NCBI RefSeq assembly: GCF_036884655.1
Contig: NC_088354.1
Coordinates: 19,816,001 to 19,880,000 of the forward strand
Length of the DNA stretch: 64,000 bases
DNA from: Musa acuminata AAA Group
Lineage: Eukaryota; Streptophyta; Magnoliopsida; Zingiberales; Musaceae
Direction of reading: 5' to 3'
Position numbers and translations under genes: made by a program. The notes under the pieces were generated by a model, which was given only the letters and a program-made list of their open reading frames with translations, did no database searches and was not told the origin of the DNA. Below, one piece after another: positions 21,647 through 33,437 of the stretch (the stretch's first letter is position 1; the number at the start of each line of letters is the position of its first letter).

Positions 21647-21883
21647 GGCATTGGGATCGATACCCCCCCCATTTCGTCGAGATAAACAAGACATATTCTA
21701 TCACAACTCGTTCCTGCCAAGAAAAAAAGCACAGCACCAATAAATCCATGAGAGAGTATTTGTAAAATGGCACCGTTGAGTCCCATTCCGGTTATAGAAC
21801 CAATTCCTATAATTGTGAAACCCATGTGAGATACAGAGGAATAGGCTATTCTTTTTTTTAAATTCCGTTGACCGAGAGAAGAG
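21647..21883 (-). pseudogene. ndhD: Nuclear-integrated chloroplast ndhD fragment (NUPT)
   Basis: The minus-strand translation contains [20 protein letters not shown] and [20 protein letters not shown], then a stretch ending GGVSIPMP. These are characteristic of the plastid NADH dehydrogenase-like complex subunit NdhD. One extra base in an A-run breaks the frame. The flanks TCTTGGTAT and GAGATTTACTATATGAATCA occur together, without the insert, in the related copy at about 30500-30540. A plastid fragment therefore entered this retroelement and replaced about 13 bp. It is not a functional gene. Confidence 0.93.
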
Positions 21884-23163
21884 GAGATTTACTATATGAA
21901 TCATGTCTTTTGGTATTCACATGATCATATCTTTCATGCCATGATTTATTTATGATACTCTTTTATATTCATTTAGTGTGTATCTCATCACCCAATTAAT
22001 TTTTTTTGATAATTTTCATGTGATGAAATGAATGTGATGAAATGAAATTATGCATGAAATACTCATGAGAAGTTATGACCATGCATGATAGGATGTATTG
22101 TAATTTGACATTTCGATATCATCATGATTTGAAATAGTTGTGATTTGGAATTATGCATGCAATACTATGATTTGTTACTGAAATGATGTATCATGAATGC
22201 TTGAATATCATATATGATATACCCATAGTGATGATTGATTTATTTTTATCATGCATGAAGTAAGAATGAAATGTAAGGATTTGAAATTATGCATGTTTTA
22301 ATTTGAAACTATAATGATACATAAACATACTGAAATAAGATTAATACTTTACCTTTGTCATGATTTAAAAATTGATGTAAAGGAAAAATAATTATAAAAT
22401 TATATTTTTTTCCTTCTTTTTGATAATGACAAAGGGGGAGATAAATTTTCTGGCTTACACATTTCAAAGATAGAAAAACTTGTTTGCTTGCTTGCATATC
22501 TAAAGAGAAGCAAAAATTATAAATATACATATCACAAAGAGAGGCAAAACTTATTAGTTTACTCATCTCAAAAGATGCAAAATTTTGCCAATCTTCATAT
22601 ATGAAAAACTTGCTAGCTTGTATGTTCTAAACTTGCTATTTACTAACTTGCATTTTTTTAAAAAACTTGTTAGTTTGAATATCATAAAGAAAAGCAAACA
22701 TGCTAACTTGCACATCTAGCAAAATTTATAAACTTGCAAAACTCAAAATCGTTGCTAGCTTGCATGTTGTAAAATGATGTAAAATTTTGCTAGCTTGCGC
22801 TTTGCCAAGGAAGAAAAAAATTATACTTCTCAAAAGAGAAGAAAGAAAATTATTAGCTTGCATGATGATTATGTTTATAATGCAATGATTTAAAATTATA
22901 TATAAAAAAATTACTAGATGCACTTCTTCTTTTTGTTGATGACAAAAGGGGAGAAGTTATGATAATGATCATGCATGGAATGATGTATTGAAATTTTGAT
23001 TATGTATGATTATATGATGATGTGTTGCTTGGATTAATGATTAAAATTACCTTGACTTGAATTCATTTTCAATTCAAGGTTCATCTCACATATACCATAT
23101 TGATATGGGGAGTTAAGGTTAACTCTGTTATCAATTGGTTGTCATCATAAAAAGGGAGAGATT

Positions 23164-23634
23164 GTTGAATCTTGGATTTTGATGATTAAATCAATTGATA
23201 GTGTTTATGATTTGATCTACGTTTTGAGTAAAACAGGAAGCTTCGATTAGGGAAAGATAATTAAAGCAGAAAAAATTATGTTAGGCCGGAGTGGAACATG
23301 TCAGAAGATTGGACATCGAGCTGGAGGAGCGATCGACGTATCGACAGAAGGCCTCAGGCCATGGGATCGTGCATCGGGCTATGAAGAGCAAAAATTATAC
23401 TAAGGAAATTAGAGTTGCGAAGGTCAATTGGCCGATTGGGTAATAGGCTGCAAGAGATGACGATGTGTCGAAGAATCAGATGAAGCGTTGATGAAACAAT
23501 AATATACTAGACAACATTTGATTCAAGCTTTGTAATAATTGTCTTAATCGAAGTAGGTTTTAAGTGTGTAAGGTTAACTATGATGACGATCAAGGCATAA
23601 AGAAAAATGAAGTCTCGGAGTCAAGAATGAGATT
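23164..23634 (+). repeat. 3' LTR of copy 1, truncated at an inverted junction
   Basis: It starts TGTTGAATCTTGG after the purine tract. It follows the LTR consensus up to AAGAATGAGATT and then switches to the end of an opposite-orientation LTR (CAACA) at the shared word GAGATT. Only about the first 470 bp of the LTR are present. Confidence 0.75.
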
Positions 23635-25799
23635 CAACAATCTCCCTCTTTTTTATGATGACAACCAATTGATGACGGAGTTTAAACTAAACTCCCCCTA
23701 TCAATATGCCATATTGATAGAACTTTGAATTTAAATTGAATTCAACACATTATATGCATATCATTGTAACACATTATATGCATATTTAATCATGAATATT
23801 TGCAACACATTATATGCATATCATTGCATTGCATGCATTATTCAAATCATCATGGTATCAAAATATCAAAGTATATTACATCCTATATCATCATTCTCAC
23901 ATCATCATATCTTCTCGCCTTTGTCATTAATAAAAAGGAGAAGTACATCTAGCCAATTTTTTTGAGATATAATTTTAAATCATTGCAACATAATCTAAAG
24001 TTTTATCATCATGCAAGCTAATAATTTTCTTTCTTCTCTTTTGAGAAGTGCAATTTTTTGCTTCCTTTGCAAAGCGCAAGCTAGCAACTTTAGCAAGTTT
24101 TACATCATTTTCCAATATGCAAGCTAGCAAATTTGGTAAGTTTTACATCATTTTCCAATATGCAAGCTAGCAAATTTAGCAAGTTTTATATCATTTTTCA
24201 ATATATAAGCTAGCAAATTTTTGAGATGTTCATGCATCATGAGTATTGCCTATCTTGAGATTGAGATGTGCAAGATAGCACTTTTGCTTCATAGCAAGTT
24301 TTTCTCTCCCTTTGTTATTGTAAAAAAGAATGGAAGAATACAACATTATAATTCTTTTCCCTTTACATCAATTTTCAAATCATGACAAAGGTAAACAACA
24401 AAGATGAAAAATCAAGTCATGAATATCAAAAGACCATATATCATTTTTGACAAGTTTCTTCTTTTGTAAATAGAAAGCATGAAAGGAAACAATCTTGATT
24501 TAAAAAGATGACTCAAGTTATAATTCCAAGAATTCACAAGAAAAATCATGATTCATTTGACAAAAAAATTATCGATTCATGAATTTGAATAAATATTTTT
24601 AAACCAACATCACTTCAACTCATCATACATAATTTCAAAATGTAAAATCATGAAACATGATACAAACATTTATTTTCAAAACATTCATCATTATTTTTAA
24701 CTCATTCAATTTGTCAAATCAACAAAGTCCCTTTCAAGAGATTCAAAATGAAATAAAGAGATTTATCGATCTCTTAAAATGCTAGTTATTTCCTTTCTCT
24801 CCTTTGTTATTGTAAATAAGAAAGAAGAAGAGGGGAATAATACATAACAAAACTCAAGTCATAAATTATCAAGATGTTAAGTAGAGTATCATGGTTTACT
24901 AGAATAAGTTTCCATTTTAGTGAATATAAAAAAGAATCATAGAAGATCAAGATCTCAATTCATGCATATAAAATCTTCAATCATCAAAATCATAATTTGG
25001 ATAAAACTCATTCAACTCAAAATCATCAAAATCACTTTAATAGTTCAAGAGATTCAAAATATAAATAGATTCATTACTAAGGATCTTTAAGATGAAAACT
25101 CGATAAGATAGAGATATTTTCAAGAAACATGCATTCTCCCCTTTATGTTTCAATTTAAGTGATTTGATTTCATATAAGTATGCTTTTGTTTTTTATGCCA
25201 AACAAAAATATGTATCATCGTTTAAAAGCAAAGTTCATCATCATAAAGATCATCATGCATAATTTCGAAATGTAAACTCACTAAGCACGATTTCAAATCA
25301 TCATTACATTATTTCATCAAGCATGATTTCATAAAGCGCTTTAATCAAAATCATTTTGTTTGTTGTAGTAATTCAATTTTCTTCTTTGCATCAATGATTC
25401 AATCATATCATAAGATATACAAATCATAAATACAAAGGAATCATGTTATGAAAGATATAAGATCAAAAGTGTAACACGTAATTCCAAAACATAAGATTTC
25501 AAATCATTATGCATCATTAAATCATCAAGTATGATTTTATTAAACATAAAATATTTTTATACGAAAATCATTAAGATACACATTATTGCTTCTTAAAAAC
25601 ATACATAAGATTAATCTTATTAGATGTATAAGCATTAGATCTAACATTTTGTTCCTTTATAATAAAACATATAATTTTCATGATCATTTTCAAAATCACT
25701 AGAAAGATAAACATGGTCTCAAATTTTTTTTATAATTTTTCTAAACTAATTTAAAAATAACTCATGAAAAGCGTCAAGTTATTTTAAAATCAAGCAAAG
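23635..25799 (-). other. Non-coding internal region of a minus-orientation gag-only element (copy 2)
   Basis: Directly right of the CAACA end is ATCTCCCTCTTTTTTATGAT, the reverse complement of a polypurine tract. Further right come the family's internal modules: TTCTCGCCTTTGTCATTAAT, TGCAAGCTAGCAA repeats at about 24000-24320, and long AT-rich sequence. No pol gene is seen. Confidence 0.65.
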
Positions 25800-26728
25800 G
25801 GATTTTGGTTACCTCATCGTCGAAAATCATTAAGGCGTAGTTTGCCATATTGTCTTTGTTTGTTTACTTCTCGTCATCGGATGAGCTCGATTCGTCCCAA
25901 GCCACCTTGAGTATTTTATTCTTCTTTTGTAGCTTCTTCTTTTTAGGTTCATTTTTGTTCTTTGATTCTTGTTTTAAGAATTTTTTAAGCTTTATTATGA
26001 GGAGTTCAAAGTCATCATCACTTGAGCTTTTGCCCTAGTGGTCTTCTATTGTTCGAAATGCCAAGTCATTCCTGTTCTTTAGAAGGTTGTTCTCATGTTC
26101 TTCATGAGCCATACAACTCATTTCGTAAGTCATCAATGACCCAATCAGTTCTTCAATGGGAAAATGATTCTAGTCATTTGATTCTTGTATTGCCATGATT
26201 TTAGGATCCTAACTTTTTGGAAGAGATCTTAATACCTTATTAACAAGTTCAAAATTCGAAAAACATTTGTCCAAAGCTTTTAAACTATTGACGACATCCG
26301 TGAAACGGGTGTACATGTCAACAATAGTTTCGCTTGGCTTCATACGAAACAACTCAAAATCATGCATCAAAAGATTAACTTTAGAATTTTTTACCCTACT
26401 TGTGCCTTCGTATGTGATTTCGAGTGTATGCCAAATGTCATGTGTAGTTTCGCATAAAGAAATACGATTAAACTCATTTTTGCTCAAAGCATAAAATAGA
26501 GCATTCATAGCTCTAGCATTCAAAAAAAAAAGTTTTCTTCTCTAAATCATTCCATTCATTCATTGAATTAGAAGACTTTTGAAAGTCATTTTCAATGATA
26601 TTCCATATATTGAAATCTAAAGAAATCAAGAAAACTGTCATCTGAGTTTTCCAATATGTGTAGTATGTCCCATTGAACATGGGAGGACGAATAATAGAGT
26701 GACCATCTTGAAAGCTAAAAAGAGCCAT
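25800..26728 (-). pseudogene. UBN2-type gag, copy 2 (disrupted)
   Basis: Starts MALFSFQDGHSIIRPPMFNG and continues YYTYWKTQM..., the N-terminal block typical of UBN2/copia-type gag. A frameshift near 26515 separates it from the central block (26209-26523, DIWHTLEITYEG, SETIVDMYTRFTDVVNSLKA). The C-terminal lysine-rich and acidic part follows to about 25800 with further stops. No zinc-knuckle completion, protease or pol follows. In family terms this is the structural protein of the particle; here it is inactive. Confidence 0.8.
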
Positions 26729-26769
26729 TTCTCTTTGTTGTTAATCTAAATGAGAAAGAACGTAGCTTT

Positions 26770-28414
26770 TGTTGAATCTCGTATTTTGATAATGAAACCA
26801 ATCGATATATATTTATATTTTAATCTATATTTTGAGTGATGCAGGATTCTTTGATTAGGATGAGATAATTAAAGTAGGAAAAATCATGTTGTGCCAGAGG
26901 AAAACATGTTTGAAGATTGGACGTCGGGCCGGAGGAACGGTCGACGTATCGATAGAAGGCTTTGGGGCATGGATTCGGGCATCGGGCCAAGAAAAGTGGA
27001 TATTATGCCAAGGATATCAGAGTTGCAGAGTCAACTGGCCAATTGGGCAATAGGCCACAAGAGAGGACGATGCACCGAAGAATCGGATGAAGCATCGAGG
27101 GACCAATGATATACCGGACAACTTGATTAATGCTTAGTATTAATTGTCCAGATCAAAGTGTGTTTTAAGTGTGCAGGATTAACTACGATGGCAGTAAGAC
27201 ATGCAGCATGTGTTGAGCCAGAGTCAAGACCAAGATCACGTTGGGGGTTCGAGAGTTCGTCGGAAGTTCGGACGGTCGTTAGAGGTTCTGCGGGAATAAT
27301 CCGAGAAGTCTAGGAGCTTGCCAAAGAAGCTTGTCAGAACTAGCCAAGAGGATTGCCGCAAGTCCAGGAGTTTGCCGGGAGTCCGCCAGAGCATCGTCGA
27401 GGGTTTGTCGGATGTTCGCCGGAAGTTCACCGGAAGCTCACCGGAAGAAGCGATTGACACACCAAAACACGATCTGTAGTATTGATGTCTTAATTATCAT
27501 AGTTAGCATGTAGATTAAGTTAGGATTGGGAGGTGATCCCATTAACTTAATCTGGGGCCAATTGGGCCCTTGGCAGACCCAAATTGGGCCGAATGGATCA
27601 GCCCATTCGGACCCAGAATTCCTAGGTGGCGGTGGCATTGCCTAGGAGACTCGGTCTCCCATGAGTTCTGGGCGATAGTATCGCCTCTTAGTTATTACTG
27701 CCAGTGGTGGTATCGCCCCTGTTAAGCAGTGGTACCGCCTAAGCTCGGTCTCCGAGCGATGTTAGGCAGTAGTACCGCCCAGACTAAGCGGTAGTACTGC
27801 TTAGTGATAGATGACAAGTGATAGTGCCACCCAGTTATAGCCGTGGTACTGTCAGGACCCCGAAAATTTGAGAATGGACACTTTTGAGCTCCGAATTCAA
27901 ACAGATTGGGGCCTATATAAACCCCACCCTTTCCTACATGAAAGGGCATCGAAAGCTTGCTTTTATTCTGAGTATTTGAGAGCTTAAATGTGCTGTAAAA
28001 GGCTAGAGTTCCTCTCCCTCTTTTCTAAGTCTTGATCATTCAAGAGAGGAGTGAAAACTTGTAAGGGTTGTCTCCTAAGCCCATCAAAAGTAGAAAAGTT
28101 GTAAAAGGGTGGTTGGCCTTCGCCTATTAAAGGAAGGCCTCTAGTGGATGTCGGTGACCTCGTTGGAGAAGAAAGCCAAAAGTGGATGTAGGTCAAGATT
28201 GACCGAACAACTCTAAATCTCGGTTTGCATTTATATTCTGCTCTTTATCTTAACTACAAACTGCCTCCGTTGCTTTACATCAACTATACTTCCGTTTACT
28301 CTCAAGTTAAAGATCTTCCCGAAATAGTTTTTGTATGAAGTCTTTTTGAACCGACGAAAGTTTTCCGATGCACTAATCCCTCCCCCCCCCCCCCTAGTGC
28401 TATTGATCCTAACA
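26770..28414 (+). repeat. 5' LTR of copy 3
   Basis: 1,645 bp from TGTTGAATCTCGTATTTTGA to TGATCCTAACA. It includes the GGAAGTTCACCGGAAG array (about 27240-27450) and GGTGGTACCGCC-type palindromes (about 27625-27850). The TATA box GCCTATATAAACCCC is at 27911-27925, and there is a C-run at 28382-28394. Confidence 0.85.
27911..27925 (+). promoter_or_regulatory. LTR TATA box
   Basis: CTATATAAACCCC sits downstream of the palindrome array. The same context occurs at 32944-32957 in the 3' LTR. It marks the U3/R region and shows transcription runs toward gag. Confidence 0.7.
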
Positions 28415-28464
28415 ATTGGTATTAAAGTCTCGTTATTTCTTAGTTGGTTTAACACCCAAGAGAA

Positions 28465-29398
28465 ATGGCTCATTTCGGCTTTCAAGAGGGTCACTCTCTC
28501 ATTCGTCTTCCCTTCTTCAATGGGATGGACTACACTTATTGGAAAACTCGAATGAGAGGTTTTTTGCTTTCATTGAATCTTGATTTATGGCATATAGTCG
28601 AATCCGGTTTTCAAATGTCTTCTCTTCCAATGAACCATTGGAATGATTTGGAGAAGAAGACGTTTTCTCTAAATGCAAAGGCTATGAATGTCTTATTTTA
28701 CGCCTTAGATAAAATGGAGTTTAATCAGGTTTCTTTGTGCGAAATGACCTTCGATATTTGGCATGTTCTCGAAATCACACAAGAAGGCACAAGTAGTGTA
28801 AAAGATTCTAAAATAAATTTATTGATGCACGATTTTGAGATGTTTTGTATGGAACCAAGAGAGACTATTGGAGATATGTACACCCGTTTTACGGATGTTG
28901 TCAATAGTCTAAAAGCACTTAGTAAAAGCTTTTCGAATTTTGAACTCATTAATAAGATTTTGTGCTCACTTTCTAAAACTTAGGATTCAAAAGTAATCGC
29001 TATTCAAGAATCAAAAAATTTAAATATTTTTTTAATTAAAGAACTAATATGGTTTTTGATGACCTATGAAATGACGTGCAATGCACATGAAGAACTCTAA
29101 AACCACCTTCTAAAGAATAGGAAGGATTTCGAACTTAGAACATTTGAAGACCACTCGAGCATAAGCTCAAGTGATGGTGAACTTGAACTCACTAAGAAAT
29201 TTAAAAATTTAATGAAACAAAAATTAAAGAACAAAAAGAATGCAACTACTTACTTTGAACGCAAGAAGAAGAACACAAATTGGGATGAATCTCCGAAGAC
29301 GAGGAGAAAATCAACAAAGGTGAGGTGGCAAACTATGCCTTAATGACTTTCGATGATGAGGTAATCAAAATGCCCCTAATTTACTTTGAAATTACATG
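28465..29398 (+). pseudogene. UBN2-type gag, copy 3 (172-codon open N-terminal part, then stops)
   Basis: An open frame of 172 codons starts MAHFGFQEGHSLIRLPFFNG and continues through YTYWKTRMRGF, FDIWHVLEITQEG and DMYTRFTDVVNSLKALSKSF. It stops with TAG at 28981-28983. The same frame then continues recognisably (MTYEMTCNAHEEL, DHSSISSSD) with another stop and a frameshift, ending in an NYALMTF-like tail near 29350. The cysteine motif has only a remnant first half. The start is the ATG after the PBS and matches the other copies. No pol follows. Confidence 0.8.
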
Positions 29399-31812
29399 AT
29401 GCTTTTTATGAATTGTTTTTAATTTAATTTAAGAAAATTATATAATTTTTTTTAATTGCATGTTTTATGATGTAATGAAAATGCAAAAATAAAATTATAT
29501 CATGCTTACCTTTCTAGTGATTTTAAAAAATAATCATGAAAATTATATGTTTTATGAAAATACAACAAAATGTTAGATTTAAAAGTAATGATAATCCTAT
29601 GTATGTTTTTGAAAAATATCTTCTTGATGATTTTCAATTTTGATTGAAAAATGATTTAAGCCTTATGAAATCATGCTTGAGGCTTTAATGATGTAATGAA
29701 GTAATAATGTGCATCTTGATGATTTCCATATTGCTTTTTATTTTAAATAAAAATGCTCTATGTTTAATGCAATAATGCTTGATGTTTTAAAGACATAATG
29801 ATATAAGACATAATGAAAATGTTAAACGACTTTGTATCTTGCTTGATGATTTTATATTATGCATGAGGATTTGAAGTAATGATTTGAAGGTTAACATTTC
29901 AAAATTATGCTTGATGATTTATAGTGTATTGAAAGTTTCATTTTTAAACAATGATGCTTGTTTTCATTTGGAATCAATGAAAAAGGCATACTTCTATGAA
30001 TTGAATCAAATAAATTGAAACAACTAAAAAGAGGAAAGATTTCTCCTTGAAGAATTTATTTTTTCCTACTTTATCAATTTTTTAAAAAAGAAAATTAATG
30101 AATCTATTTGTATCATTTTTATGAATCTCTTAAAAGTGACTATGGTGATTTGACAAGTTGAATGATTTGAAGATAAATGTTGATTTTTTTCTTGATCATA
30201 ACTTGTGACATTTTTTTTATATGAATCACCATCTTGATTTCTCGATATTTGATATATGAGATTTCTCTATGAATCAAGATCTTATTTTTGAACTCCTATG
30301 TTTCTTCTTACCAGTTTTCTAAAAAGGAAAAATTAATGAATCTATTTATGTCCTTTTTATGAATCTCTTGAAAACGATTTTGTTTTGATGATTTAAATTT
30401 GAATGAGTTTTATCAAAATCATATCTTGATTTCTTGGAATTACTTGAGATTTGTTTTTCTTTTTCAAGATCTCTTCTTTGAACTCCTATGATTTTTTCTT
30501 GGTATTTTATTTAAAAAAGAGATTTACTATATGAATCATGTCTTTTTGGTATTTAATTGGTCTTATCCTTTATGACATGATCTCTTTGTATTTATGACTT
30601 GTATGGCTTGAAATGTTTTGGAATGATGCATGCAACACTATGATTTTTCTCTTCGGTAAAAATGCATACAACACTATGATTTTTGAAAAATGTGAAAATC
30701 AATCATTATCATTTTCTGAAATAATACTCTAGAATGATGATTTAGAATCATGCATGTAATGATGATTTTATATTTTATATACATGATGATTTGGTGTTAT
30801 GCATGTAATACTTTAACTTATGATAATAATGCATGCGATGAAATATTCATGATAAAATAATTATTTTGAAATTCATGACTTGAATTTTCATCTATACTAT
30901 TTACCTTTGTCATAATTTGAAAATTGATGTAAAGGGTCTTCCTTTCTTTTTGACAATGATAAAGGGGGAGCAAAACGTACTATAAAGTAAATTTGCTAGC
31001 TCGCACAATTCAAGAAAAAAACAAAAATTGTACTTCTCAAAAGAGAAGAAATTGCTATCTTGAACATCACCAAGAAGTGCTATCTTGTAAATCTTAAGAG
31101 AAGCAATGTTTACCGAGTTACATATTTTAAAAAGAGGCAAAATAATCCATCTTGCATATTTCAAAAGATGTAAAATTTTGCTAAATTTTTTATGTGTAAA
31201 ATTTGATAGTTTGCATACTATAAATTTGCATACCAAAAGTGTTATCTTGCCTATCTCAAGATGCAAAACATGCTAATTTGCACTTTGCAACGGAAGCAAA
31301 ATTGCTAGCTCAAACATTGCAAAGGAAGCAAAAATTTGCTAGCTTGCAACTTGCATATTTCAATAAGCAAGAGTTGCTTTCTCGAACATCTCTAATTTGC
31401 TAACTTGTATGATGTAGAACTTGCTATTTTGAACACTACAAAGAAGTGTCATCTTGCCCATCTCAAGAAGTAAAAATGCTAAACTTACACATCTAGCAAA
31501 ATTTACAAACTTGCAAAACTCTAAATTTTTGCTAGCTTGCATGATGATAAAAATGGATATTATGTTTTTCATACAATGTATTGAACTTAGATATTCCAAA
31601 CACATGAATAGTTGAACTTCTCCTTTTTGTTTATGACAAAGGGGGAGAAGTATGTTGATGTCATGCATGATTTGATCATGACATGTTGCTTGGATTTTTG
31701 AATCGAAGAGTTTCTATCAATACGACATATTAATAAGGGGAGTTTGTTTAAACTTCGGGAGTTAACGTTAACTCCGTCATCGATTGGTTATCATCATCAA
31801 AAAGGGGGAGAT
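29399..31812 (+). other. Non-coding internal region of copy 3
   Basis: AT-rich. It includes the uninterrupted counterpart of the plastid-insertion site at about 30490-30545 and TTGCTAGCTTGCA repeats at about 30985-31530. A hairpin-like CTTCTCCTTTTTGTTTATGA...GGGGGAGAAG lies at about 31617-31650, and the terminal purine tract follows. Confidence 0.7.
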
Positions 31813-33434
31813 TGTTAAATCTCGTATTTTGATGAGGAAACCAATCGATATGTGTTTATGTTTTAATCTGCATTTTTAGTAACGCAGGATGCTTTGATCA
31901 GAATAAGACAATTAAAGCAGGAAAAATCACATTGTGCCGGAGGAAAATATGCCAGAAGATTGGACGTCGGGTCGGAGGAATGGTCGACGTATCGATAGAA
32001 GGCTTCGGGCCGTGGATTCGGGCATCGGGCCAAGAAGAGCGGATATTGCACCAAGGATATCAGAGTTGCGGAGTCAACTGGCTGATTGGGCAATAGACCG
32101 CAGGAGAGAATGATATATCAAAGAATCAGATGAAGTGTCGAGGGACTAATGATATGCCGGACAACTTGATTAATGCTTAGTATTAATTGTCTAGATCAAA
32201 GTGTGTTTTAAGTGTGCAGGATTAACTACGATGGCAATAAGACATGCAACAGGTGTTGAGCCAAAGTCAAGACCAAGATCACGTTAGGGGTTTGAGAGTT
32301 TGTCAGAAGTCCGGACGGTCGTCGAAGGTACTACGGGAATAATCCGAGAAGTTCAGGATCTTGCTAAAGAAGCTCGTCGGAACTCGCTAAGAGAATCGCC
32401 GCAAGTCCAGGAGTTTGCTGGGAGTCCGCCGGAGCATCGCCGAGGGTTCGTCAGATGTTCGCCGGAAGTTCACCGGAAGAAGCGATTGACGCACCGGAAC
32501 ACGATCTATAGTATTGATGTCTTAATTGTTATAGTTAGCATGTAGATTAAGTTAGGATTGGGAGGTGATCCCATTAACTTAATTTGGGGCCAATTGGCCC
32601 TTGGTAGACCCAAATTGGGCCGAATGGATCAGCCCATTTAGACCCAGAATTCCTGGCCGACGGTGGCACCGCCCAGGAGACTCGGTCTCCCAGGAGTTCT
32701 GGGTGGTAGTACCACCCTTGTTAGGCGGTGGTACCGCCGGTAGTTATTACTACCAGCGGTGGTACCGCCCCTGTCAAGTGATGGTACCGCCTGAGCTCGG
32801 TCTTCGAGCGATGTCAGGCGGTAGTACTGCTTAGTGATAGATGACAGGTGGTAGTACCGCCCAGTTATAGTGGTGGTACCGTTAGGACCCCGGAAATCCG
32901 AGAATGGACACTTTTGAGCTCCAAATTCAAACTAATTGGGGCTTATATAAACCCCACCCTTTCCTGCATGAAAGGGCACCGAAAGCTTGTTTTTATTCTG
33001 AGTATTTGAGAGCTTAAAAGTGTTGTAAAAGGCTAGAGTTCCTCTCCCTCTTTTCTTTCTAAGTTTTAATCATTCAAGAGAGGAGTGAAAACTTGCAAGG
33101 GTTGTCTCCTAAGTCCGTCAAAAGGAGAAAAGTTGTAAAAGGGTGGTTGGCCTTCGCCTATTGAAGGAAAGCCTCTAGTGGATGCTGATGACCTCGTCGG
33201 AGGAGGAAGCCAAAAGTGGATGTAGGTCAAGATTGACCGAACCACTCTAAATCTTAGTTTACATTTACATTTTGCTCTTTATCTTAACTGCAAACTGCAT
33301 CCATTGCTTTACATCAACTATACTTCCATTTGCTCTGAAGTTAAAGATCTTACCGAAACAATTTTCGTACGAAGTCTTTTTGAACCGACGAAAGTTTTCC
33401 GCTGTACTAATTCAAACCCCCCCCTCTTAGCACC
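31813..33434 (+). repeat. 3' LTR of copy 3 (right end clipped)
   Basis: Starts TGTTAAATCTCGTATTTTGA and runs parallel to 26770-28414 with the same palindrome array (about 32650-32885) and TATA region. The last bases after CCCCCCTCTTAGCACC are missing. Confidence 0.82.
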
Positions 33435-33437
33435 AAT

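Larger units (their letters stand above)
20179..23163 (+). other. Non-coding internal region of copy 1
   Basis: AT-rich sequence without pol genes. From about 22430 to 22940 it carries degenerate repeats around TTGCTAGCTTGCA and several AAAGGGGGAG-like purine tracts. The same modules recur in the other copies. Confidence 0.7.
19062..23634 (+). mobile_element. Rearranged gag-only LTR element, copy 1
   Basis: A plus-orientation copy. LTR 19062-20040 is truncated at its 3' side and joined directly to the gag C-terminal coding end. The long non-coding internal region (20179-23163) ends in the purine tract AAAAAGGGAGAGAT, and a truncated second LTR follows (23164-23634). A chloroplast insert lies at 21647-21883. 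The PBS and most of gag are deleted, so it is inactive. Confidence 0.75.
26770..33434 (+). mobile_element. Gag-only LTR element (TR-GAG-like), copy 3
   Basis: 5' LTR 26770-28414, PBS-like TTGGTATTAAAGTC (28416-28429), gag from 28465, a non-coding internal region, a purine tract AAAAAGGGGGAGAT before 31813, and 3' LTR 31813-33434. About 6.7 kb with no protease, integrase or RT. It is inserted at the PBS of the minus element whose gag lies at 25800-26728 and whose LTR lies at 33438-34756. The 3' LTR end and target duplication are lost at the right junction. Confidence 0.82.

Noticed and set aside
21601..21825. Functional ndhD gene
   Set aside because: Only a fragment of the plastid gene is present, with a frameshift in an A-run, embedded in a retroelement interior.
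22430..22940. CRISPR-like array from the spaced GCTAGCTTGCA repeats
   Set aside because: The context is plant nuclear DNA and repeats and spacers are irregular and degenerate; these are retroelement interior repeats.
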